Shown: piece by piece, positions 56,349 through 64,000 of the stretch
Layout: every line of letters starts with the position of its first letter
Numbering within the stretch: position 1 is the stretch's first letter
From: Rhodosporidiobolus odoratus
Taxonomy: Eukaryota > Basidiomycota > Microbotryomycetes > Sporidiobolales > Sporidiobolaceae
Reading direction: 5' to 3'
Length of the DNA stretch: 64,000 nucleotides
NCBI GenBank assembly: GCA_034387635.1
Contig: JAOANU010000002.1
Coordinates: forward strand, 1,116,001-1,180,000
Position numbers and translations under genes: made by a program
Notes under the pieces: model-generated
Seen by the model: only the letters and a program-made list of their open reading frames with translations
Told to the model about the DNA's origin: nothing
Databases searched by the model: none

Positions 56349-59300
56349 CTACTTCTGCGCGTTCCACGCATCGTTGAGAGCCGCAAAGACGAGACCGGCG
56401 ATCATTCGCTGCTCGACCGTGGTATTGTTGGCGTTGAGCTAATACGGGGCGAAAGGGTGCATATAGGAGTATTTTCAGGTCGGATCGACGGCGACGGTAT
56501 CGAGAGGCATATCGAGAAGGAAAACGTCGAGCAGGAAAAACCCGAAAAGGAAGAAGACACAGGATTCAGAGCGTAAAAGGTTACGGTCAGCATCTCCGCT
56601 TCTTCGTGCTCAAACCAGAAGCTGCAGAACAAGAGATGACGCACCTTATCCGGATGTACCTTCCCAATAGCCCTAACATACCGAACCTTCAACCCCCCTT
56701 CACTAATCAACTCATGCATCCCGACTTTCTTCCACCCCAACTCAGGCCAAAGCACATTCTCCAAACTCGCAATCAGCGCGCGGAGGTTCGTCTCTTTCCC
56801 ACCTTTCCAAGCGAGGATTCGGGCGTCGACGCTGTCTTTGAGACTGTGTCGGAGGTCGTCTTCTGCGGCGAGGGCGGCGTTGGAGGCTTGAAGGGCGCGA
56901 ACGGCTTCGCCACTACCTTGGACGGGTCGTGGAGGTGGTCGTGCACGAGCGTTACCAGCGATGGCGGGCTTGGGCCCCGCTGTGGTGGCGGGTATCGGAC
57001 GTGCGGAAGCGGGCGAAGATCCTCCGCCTAGCATTTTCCGACATCGTTCCGCGCCTTCGTTCACCAACTTGCGTCCTCCTGCACCTTTGACGACCGTCTG
57101 ATCCCCAAGCTTGAGCAACTTGTCCCAATCCTCCCCAGCCATCTTCCACTTCTCACTCGCTTCAAACGCCTTGGCTCGTCGTCCGAGAGCTTTCCCAAGG
57201 TGATCTTTGAGGTCTAGGGCACCACCCGCCAATTCGAGCGCTTCAGGCTGTAAAGAAGTCGTCGACTCGGTTTCGAGCGCGGCAAGGTCGATCTGAGCAG
57301 GCGAGGGGCAGACGGAAAGAAGGATATCGAGCGCCTCACTACAATCCTCCGAAGCGAGTTTCTCCTCGCCGCTGCGCAAGCGAGCTTGTGCACGGTTATT
57401 GAGCAGCGGTACTCGGCCAATCCACTTGGCGGGGAGAGCGTCGAGTGCGAGAGAGTAGGAGGAAGAAGCGTCGCCGAACCGGCCCAGCTTGAAATGTGCG
57501 TTGCCTTGTGTTTTCTGTGAGAGTGCGCTGGATAGGGAAGATGGGGAGATAGGGACGAAGGGGCGAGAAGGCGAAGGGTGACGAGGTGAAGGAGCGGGAG
57601 AAGGGGATGCGGGAGATCGAGAGGGAGGGGCGCGGGTAGGTGGAGGGGGAGCGGGAGAGGCTGCGGATCGAGGAGGCGGAGCGGCAGTGCCAGAGAGGAG
57701 ATCTCCTTCGATCAGTGCGGGCGGTGGAGGGGTCGGAGCAGGAGAGGGTGTTGCCTTCGCTCGTCGGAACGGCGAGCGGTATTCGCTCGCTGAGGGAGCT
57801 GACGCTTCTGGTTGCTTTGGTCGGGAAGGCTGCTGCTGGGCAGGATTCGGGCTGGAGCCTTCATCGTCGCTGTCTTTGAAGCTAGTCGATGCCGGCTGTT
57901 CTGCTCGCTGCTTCCCCTTTCCTCGCACAGCTACCGGCTCCTGGGGCAGACCCTCCTCGTCCATCCCCTCTCTCCACCACTTTGGTCGCCCATCACTCGC
58001 TCTACCTCCCGCCGCTGCGCCGGTCGCGGAGGGAAGACCAGCAGCAACCCTCGCCGCCGCCCTCTGTTCGTCCACGACCTTTTGCAAAGCTTCCTTACCT
58101 TGACCCCACATCTGATTCGCCGTTTTGAACATGCTGAAGCCGAGCTTCTGAGCTTGAGCGAGGGCGGCGGTAGCTTGCTGCTGAAGCACGACGGCGGGAT
58201 CTTGCTGTACTCCTCCTGGCAATGTATTCTCCCCTCGTACTCCAGCGCGAGGGGAAGAGGCGCCAGTAGCGCGAGCTGGCTTTTCCCGCGCTGTCCCCGA
58301 CACAGGCGGGGTAGGCTCGCCCGTCCCACCATTCGAATTTGCGACTTGCGCCGCCACTTCCCGCTCTCGTAACCTCCTATCCCGCTCCCTCGCTTCTCGC
58401 TCAGCCTTCTCGTCGTCCTCAAACTCCCAACTCCGCCGTCTTCCGACCCGAACGTTGTCCTCCTCCCCCCATTCATCCTCTTCCCTCTTCTGTTTTTCCC
58501 GTCGCCTTCGCTCTCGCTCGTCTAGCACTTCTTCCTGCTCTTTTCTGGGAGGTGCAGGGGCAGATGAAGGAGAAGAGGTGGACATGAGAGCATCGACCGC
58601 GGCTTCGGCATCCCAGTTCCCGTCGGGCTTGAGAGTGGAGAGAAGAGCGGCTCGGGCTCGGGGAGGAGGGAAGCCCATCTCGACGAGGTGGCCGACAATA
58701 TGCGGAGGCGGAGAGGAAGAGCGGGTAGGACCGGCGGGTGAGGCGGTCGAAGGCGCGGGAGAAGGTGCGGGGGAAGGACGTGAAGGAGGCGCGGGGGCGG
58801 AGAAAGAGGAGAAGAGGTCGAAGTCGTCATCCCCCGACTGTGCGGGCGGAGGGACCGTAGCGGAGGGTCTTGCAGAAGAAGGCGAGTCGAAGCCCAGGTC
58901 GAAGGGGTCGTCGTCTTTTGCCGCACCTCCTACCGAAGGCGCAGTAGGCACGGCAGACCCCAGCAAGTCAAAGTTCCAAGGATCCGACGGTTTGCTTTGC
59001 GGAGTCGGGGCAGCGGGTCGAGGGGAAGTAGCGAGGGAAGAGGGAGTCAGAGGGCGAGACGAGGCAGAGGTCGGGGTAAGGAGGGAAGACGAGGGCGACG
59101 CGACTCTCGATGTGGGTTGCAGAGCAGGAGAGCTGCGACACAGAAGCTTAGTACGTCGTCCTGTATGGTTGAGCCATGTACAGTGCGTACCTAGCCCTCG
59201 ATGCTGCCCCACTTGTTCCGGTTGTGTGAGACGAGAGGCTAGCAAAACCTCCAGCTCGTATCCCGCTCAGTCCACCGTACCCCGCAATCTGTTGCGCCGA

Positions 59301-59606
59301 TTCCTTGTGCGAGCGCTCTGCCATGCCAAGCCCGTTCTGGTGAGCAGAGGAGGCAGCGGCTGACGTGCCAAACAGTCCTGCGAATGCGTCTCCCCCTCCA
59401 TTGCTGCTCGGAGTTGGCTGCGGTCGGCCTTGCTGGGGCTTCTGTGCTGCTATTGGCTGTGTAGCTGGAAAAGGAGTGCGATACGAAGGTTGATTTGACT
59501 GAGCGAGATAGTCGAAGGCGGAGCGACCCGAGTATGCTGATTGAGCTGAGGGTTTGGTGGATTGATGGTTGGGCTTGCTGAAGTCCAAGTCGAGTAAGTC
59601 GTCCAT
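56349..59606 (-). CDS. SWA2: Auxilin-like J-domain protein (SWA2 type)
   Basis: Recruits Hsp70 to uncoat clathrin vesicles. MDDLLDLDFSKP carries a clathrin-box motif (LLDLD) at residues 4-8, and acidic DPF/DLF motifs follow (DPFDLGF, DDFDLFSSF), typical clathrin and adaptor ligands. A UBA domain lies around IVGHLVEMGFPPPRARAALL to AAVDALMS. Next come a basic coiled region RKEQEEVLDERERRRREKQK, a long Pro/Ser-rich linker and TPR repeats beginning KTQGNAHFKLGRFGDASSSY. The C-terminal J domain has ALIASLENVLWPELGWKKV and KVHPDK (the HPD motif). An intron right after HPDK leads to the final exon LNANNTTVEQRMIAGLVFAA...WNAQK. Order UBA-TPR-J matches yeast Swa2. About 950-980 residues, three exons. 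It shares a 118-bp promoter with COQ10. Confidence 0.92.
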
Positions 59607-59724
59607 CCTTGACCCCCGTTTAGCAGTTGAACGAAAGCGAGAGTTGGTTTGATGATCAAGAGGTGGAGGAGCGGAACAGGTTGGCTCATTGCAACTCGAC
59701 TGCTACAGACGAGACTGACTCGAC
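59607..59724. promoter_or_regulatory. Very short bidirectional promoter, SWA2 / COQ10
   Basis: Only 118 bases between the divergent ATGs, the tightest head-to-head pair in the window. No TATA box is visible. Confidence 0.5.
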
Positions 59725-60531
59725 ATGGCTTGTACTGCTACATACAGCCGTCGACTGCTCGCGCTTTCCGCCCCTTGCCAACGCCGCTCCTTCTTCAACT
59801 TTCCCTTCTCCTCGACATCATCCTCGTCCTCTCCACCGCCAGAACGTAGAGGTACTCTGACACAGCAAAATGGCCTATGGATGTACAATGAGAACAAGGT
59901 CATGCCGTATGATCGTTCTCCCTGTTTCCATTCGCCAACGTTAACCTTTCCCGGTCGAACAGCTACTCCCCTACCCAACTCTGCTCGGTTATAGCAGACG
60001 TAGACTCGTACACCCAGTTCCTGCCCTTCACTTCAACCTCCCGCGTCCTGTCAGCAACCCAGATCTCACCCCGAGACGGCCGACGAACTCCCCAATCCCT
60101 GACAGAAAAAGGCTGGTTGCGCCCAGGCGAGGGGGAACGATGGGAGATGGATGCCGAGTTGAGAATCGGCGCAATGGGGTTCGACGAGGGGTATGTCAGC
60201 TTGGTCGAGATGGAAACGGCAAAGTGGGTCAAGGTGCGTTCTCGCTTTTCCGACCTTCTCATTCTCGCCTTCAACTCATAACACTCGCTATACTGCACAG
60301 GCTACGGCCAAAGACGCCTCCATGTTCCGACATCTCTCTACACTGTGGTCCTTCACGCCACAGCCCTTTGCGACTCCCGCCCGACCACAAACCCTCGTCG
60401 AACTCTCCCTTGCCTACCGATTCACCTCTCCTCTACACGCTGCCGCCATAAGTACCGTCTGGGACAAGGTCAGTGCACTCATGGTCAAGAAGTTCGAAGA
60501 GCGGGTCGAACAGGTGCACGGGAAGCAATAG
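59725..60531 (+). CDS. COQ10: Coenzyme Q-binding protein COQ10 (START-like)
   Basis: A mitochondrial chaperone-like carrier for ubiquinone, needed for respiratory use of Q. The N-terminus MACTATYSRRLLALSAPCQR is Arg/Ser-rich and amphipathic, a good matrix signal. After a short intron (GTATGA donor, 56 bases) the START fold begins YSPTQLCSVIADVDSYTQFLPF, matching the Y-S-x-x-Q-L-Y-x-V-V-x-D-V-x-x-Y pattern of the family. The sheet continues WEMDAELRIGAMGFDEGYVS; after a second intron come RHLSTLWSFTP, TLVELSLAYRFTSPLHAAAI and the long C-terminal helix TVWDKVSALMVKKFEERVEQ. About 230 residues. Insert around residues 80-100 (SPRDGRRTPQSLTEKGW) is longer than in yeast Coq10. Confidence 0.9.
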
Positions 60532-60843
60532 TAGAACACCGGAAAATGGCTTACATGGACCTAGAGAATCGACGTTCTATTGTTGTCTCTTGGTGCGTGG
60601 CCTCCTCTTGTCCTGGTCTCAATATAGTCTGGTGCTTCAGGTCACGAAAAAGCAGTCATGCCCGTCTTTTCGGCAGTTGCACTGCACTACCACCACATTC
60701 GCCCTTCCAGCCCGTTTCCTCCGCGAGCATGTCCATCTTCCTCTGACCGCCTCGGGGCGTGACCTTCTATCGCACAGCCGCACGGCGTCCCGAGCTTTCG
60801 ATTGCTGGTCTGCCTCGCAAACCGCACTAGATTGCAATGATAC

Positions 60844-60872
60844 GGATACTCCCCGCGGAGCGGGGAGTATCC
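60844..60872. repeat. Perfect 29-nt hairpin (13-bp arms, 3-nt loop)
   Basis: Arm GGATACTCCCCGC, loop GGA, then the exact complement GCGGGGAGTATCC. A second small inverted repeat (GCGGA-GCG-TCCGC) follows at once. It lies in the 492-base gap between COQ10 and the PB1-like gene, which otherwise holds no supported gene. No T-run follows, and RNA polymerase II does not use such hairpins as terminators, so the role is unknown. Confidence 0.85.
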
Positions 60873-61023
60873 GAGCGGAGCGTCCGCCTGCCCTCACTTT
60901 TTTATCGTTAAGTAGCGCAAGTCTCGACGGCCACCCGGCACGCTCACCTCTCAGCTTCCCTACCTACGCCTCTCTTGCTCCTTCCTTACCTTCACCGTCC
61001 CACCACCGAAGCAAGCCACGACG

Positions 61024-62352
61024 ATGGAAACTTCCATTACCGCAATTTCACCCTCTTCTGCTTCTGCTGCTTCTCCTCACCTCTATCACTCACCCCCGGC
61101 TTTTCCGCCCCACTCCGCCCCTATCACTCCTATCATTCTCACCACCCCTCAGCCGCCCAAACTCCTCAAGCTGACCCACCTCTCCATCACCCGTCTCCTC
61201 CCCCTCTCTTCCGCCGAACCTCCTCCCACCGCCGCCGCACCTCCGAGTTGGACCGTCCTCTCCGCCGACATCCAGCGACTGTTTTCGCTTGAAAAGGCTC
61301 CGACCGCTGTTGAGTGGCAGGATCATGAGGGGGACTTTGTGCGTTGCTCGAGTGATGCCGAGTTGGCGTTTGTGCTGGCAGCTTGTGAGGGGGATGCGGG
61401 GACCGTCAAGCTTCGCGTTGTCGCCGACATTGCTGCAAGTTCGCCCCTCAGCAAGGCCGATGGTTTGACATGGGCCATGGACGGCCGGACGACAGCTGCA
61501 CAGCCGGTCAGGGGAGCGGACCGAGATGTGCTGGGCGAGTCTACCAACGCTTCGGAAGCTGGCCGGACCTACATCAAGACCAAGACCGAAGGCTTTGGCA
61601 GAAGGTTGTTGAGGAAGCTGAGCGGGAACGGTGTGTAGCTCTCCCTTCTCCAGCTCGACAGAATCAGGCTGATGTAGAATGGACATGCAGAACGCGACCC
61701 TTCCTCCTTCCCTCCTCTGCGGTCTCGTCCTTCTCTTCCATCGTCTTTCTCCGCTCCCGCGGTACCCCATTCTACAGCCTCTTCGCGCCCAATGCTTGTA
61801 GTCGATGAGAACGACCCCGTCCCAGACCCGACTCGTCGTCCTTCCCTCCTGACTCGCTCCTCAAGTATCTTCACCCTCGCCACCATCCGTTCACGCTCGC
61901 AGGACCGATCATCAGTCATGTCGCCTCTCGAGCATGGCGGTCCCCTCTTGCCGCGCACTCGTACACCACCACCTCTCGAAGACCCCGACTCGCAAGAAAC
62001 CCTTTCTGCGGGCGTTCAGCAAGTCAACGCAGTCTATGGCATCGGCGGGGGGGCTGGCGTGACTCATCGACTCCGTCGATCAGGCTCAACCTCGACAACG
62101 ACCATCCTCGGACTCTTCGCCTCTTCCCTCTCGGCACCTTCTTCTCCGACGCTCGGTTCCACTTCTCCTCCAACCCCGAGCTCGGCTTCCTTAGGCGAGT
62201 CACCTCCTGCTTATACGGAGGTGCTCAGAATGAAGGAGAGTCAGAGGATGTTGGAGCAGGAGGAGATCAGGGGGAGGGCGGTGAGGACTCGAGGCGGGGA
62301 TTGGAGTCGAAGCAGGAGTAGGGGGATGGGGAGGTTGATGCAGGTGGTTTGA
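61024..62352 (+). CDS. PB1-like domain protein with PPxY motif
   Basis: Two exons, about 420 residues. After a Ser/Pro-rich start, residues 45-140 read LKLTHLSITRLLPL, WTVLSADIQRLFSLEKAPTA, VEWQDHEGDFVRCSSDAELA and VKLRVVADI, which follows the PB1 pattern (basic strand, then an acidic W-x-D/E-x-x-G-D motif and a final strand). Family assignment is inferred from this pattern only. The rest is Ser/Pro-rich with basic patches. Near the C-terminus GESPPAYTEVLRM contains a PPxY motif, the classic ligand of Rsp5/Nedd4 WW domains, followed by a charged helix. The intron is GTGTGT...CATGCAG (about 61632-61689). PB1 domains assemble signalling scaffolds; the partner is unknown. Confidence 0.7.
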
Positions 62353-62801
62353 GATGCTGTTGGTATCATGTTGCAGTAGGTTATCTCGAATCAGTATCGC
62401 TGTGTCACTCTGTATGATGTATTCAGGGGTATTTGATTTGCAACTGACTTTTTTCATCCTTACTGCTGTGCCTGTAACGATCCGCTGTACTTCCTGCGCT
62501 ACTGTCAAGAGTGTCTTGACCTCGACAAGGCGCACACCGCCTGTTGCCGTCAGCCTTCTCGAGGAAAGGAAAGGCGTTGTCTCATCAGCAGTTTCCGCAG
62601 CAGGCGGGTCAAATTTGGCTTGACCGGCTTGACCTTCCTGCTTCTCTCTTGCACGCTCCCCACACACTCGTTCTCGTCGACGCTCACACGGCGACATTTG
62701 CACCACATCCGCACTCTGCCAAAGCCCTCTTCGACTTCTCATCGACGCCGCTCGCGCCTCTATAGCAACTCCAGCACAGCCTCTCCTCTCTTCTCGACGA
62801 G
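62353..62801. other. Intergenic region
   Basis: 449 bases with the 3' end of the PB1-like gene and the promoter of the SUR7/PalI-type gene. A CT-rich leader precedes the ATG at 62802. No gene supported. Confidence 0.4.
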
Positions 62802-63645
62802 ATGGGCTTCTTTGGCTTCCACACGTTCGGATCCTTCCTCCTCTTCGTCGCCTCCATTCTCTTGCTCGTAGCAACAATCACGGCACCCGTCATCAATGAT
62901 CTAGCACTGGCCAAAGTGAGCGAGGAGCTATATTCCTCCTCTTTTCGCCAACTGGACGCTTGCTAATCAGGCGGACCCGATCAGGCAAAGTTCACTATAG
63001 GCGAAACAAGCGCGAACATCAACCTGGGAGTGCTTGGATACTGCGTAATGACCAATCTGGATGGGTGCGTTTTCCCTTTACTCCCATTTCATTTTACATT
63101 GAGTTAACCCTTCTCCTTCTACTCCTATAGTGGTGCAGACGCCTGCTCTTCCACCGGCACCGGCTACAACCTCCCACCCATCATCGTCTCACTCGCTGAA
63201 GCAACCGGCACCATCTCCGACTCCACCGAAAGCGCCATCCACGCCGTTACCACCGCCCTAGTCCTCCACCCCGTAGCCTGCGGCGTCTCCTTCCTCGCCT
63301 TCATCATTGCCGGGTGTAGCGATCGACTGGGATACCTCTTTGCGGCGTTGGTGGCGGCGTTTGCGGCGATCATTGCTTTGATCTGCATGATCCTCGATTT
63401 GGTCCTTTTCTACGTCGTCAAGAAGTACCTGCAGCATAACAATCTGCCAGTGGATATCAGCTACTCCACAGGTACATGGCTGTGAGTGAAAGCTCCGCTT
63501 TGTACGCTTTGATCCGGGACTGACTGTTCCCACACCGCTCTACAGTACGGTAGCCGCGTTTGCCTGCCTCTTCGTAGGCGTCTTCGCCACTGCATGCGCC
63601 TGCATCACCGACAGACGACACAGGAAGCGAAGCGAGAAATGGTAG
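62802..63645 (+). CDS. SUR7/PalI-family four-TM membrane protein
   Basis: MGFFGFHTFGSFLLFVASILLLVATITAPVIN is the first membrane helix. After an intron the extracellular loop reads NINLGVLGYCVMTNLDGGAD and ACSSTGTGYNLPP, the C-x-n-C plus G-Y layout of the SUR7/PalI family. Then AVTTALVLHPVACGVSFLAF (helix 2, with the conserved HP), LFAALVAAFAAIIALICMIL (helix 3) and TVAAFACLFVGVFATACACI (helix 4). The basic tail ends RRHRKRSEKW. About 220 residues, four exons. Relatives act in eisosomes (Sur7) or in ambient-pH sensing (Rim9/PalI); which applies here cannot be decided. The short tail fits neither long-tailed PalI nor a clear Sur7. Confidence 0.8.
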
Positions 63646-64000
63646 ATATACACGTATCTTATCCGTTGCGCTGGTCGCTTCGCGTATCTCGATGGTTCTC
63701 CCGTCTGTATGCTTAGCTCTTTAGCTGACACTTTGTTAGCTTTACTCGTCGTGCTTGTGTATGGACCCTTCTACAGACACTTCTTTGCCGCATCCGTAAC
63801 ACGCAGGGTTTGCTACTCGTTCTCCTGGTTAACGGGGAGAGCCAGGGTTTCGCCGCTCCGCCAGTAGTAAGGATCACACCCTTACTCTCACGAAATGTAA
63901 TCTGCAGGCGAGCAACCATCAGACAAATGCGATGACGAAATAGACTTGCAACAGAGAGAATGCGATGGGTTTTAGGGAAGGTAAGGCAACATGGGTAACA
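63646..64000. other. Window end, no gene supported
   Basis: Contains the 3' flank of the SUR7/PalI-type gene. I see no domain in the short frames here. Confidence 0.4.

Noticed and set aside
58455..59363. 302-codon + strand frame
   Set aside because: Antisense to the SWA2 N-terminal exon, which has clathrin-box and UBA evidence.
60844..60890. Bacterial-style intrinsic terminator
   Set aside because: The window is clearly fungal nuclear DNA, there is no T-run, and Pol II does not terminate this way.

Overview
The window is nuclear DNA of a fungus. The closest fit is a GC-rich red yeast of the Rhodotorula/Rhodosporidium group (Basidiomycota, Pucciniomycotina). The evidence is short genes split by many 40-110 bp GT-AG introns with CTGAC/CTAAC-like branch sites, pyrimidine-rich leaders, high GC and the protein set itself. 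Species assignment is inference. All gene models here were spliced by eye, and internal exon borders are less certain than the outer ends unless stated.

Layout. 1-4.2 kb: promoter and siderophore-iron MFS transporter. 4.7-8.6 kb (-): protein with four ubiquitin-interacting motifs. 8.9-13.4 kb: EFL1 ribosome-maturation GTPase. 13.6-16.3 kb (-): REX1 RNA exonuclease. 16.5-21.3 kb: SSK2-type MAPKKK of the HOG pathway. 21.3-23.5 kb: two unrecognised genes head to head. 24.2-25.8 kb: a broken FHA-domain gene. 26.4-27.6 kb: small coiled-coil membrane protein. 28.6-33.1 kb: decayed accessory island. It holds the 3' half of an ENA-type (P-type IID) cation ATPase with frame lesions, abutting a 2.2-kb element that has 15-bp terminal inverted repeats and a 7-bp target duplication. 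33.2-34.6 kb: SKI8-like WD40 gene. 34.9-38.6 kb: secreted copper-radical (glyoxal-type) oxidase with cysteine-rich N-terminal repeats. 39-41.4 kb (-): Dal5-type MFS permease. 42.1-43.6 kb: serine hydrolase. 43.8-44.6 kb (-): MGR2/ROMO1. 45.1-47.7 kb: CCA1 tRNA nucleotidyltransferase. 48.1-49.0 kb (-): TMEM205-like membrane protein. 49.2-51.9 kb: citrate synthase ending in the peroxisomal signal SKL. 52-55.8 kb: a cluster of small secreted proteins. One is a Kex2-processed precursor with an extraordinarily Trp/Tyr-rich mature region; a truncated inverted paralogue lies 2.6 kb away. 56.3-59.6 kb (-): auxilin SWA2. 59.7-60.5 kb: COQ10. 61.0-62.4 kb: PB1-like/PPxY protein. 62.8-63.6 kb: SUR7/PalI-type four-TM protein.

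Most genes are conserved housekeeping functions: 60S and RNA maturation, tRNA end repair, mitochondrial import and coenzyme Q, clathrin uncoating, osmostress signalling. They are not a functional cluster. The parts that look lineage-specific are the secreted cluster at 52-56 kb, the transposon-like element with the ATPase relic at 28-33 kb, the FHA relic at 24-26 kb and a perfect 29-nt hairpin at 60.85 kb. The best candidate for something undescribed is the Trp-rich secreted precursor at 54.96-55.73 kb, whose three-exon model closes exactly in frame (196 residues).
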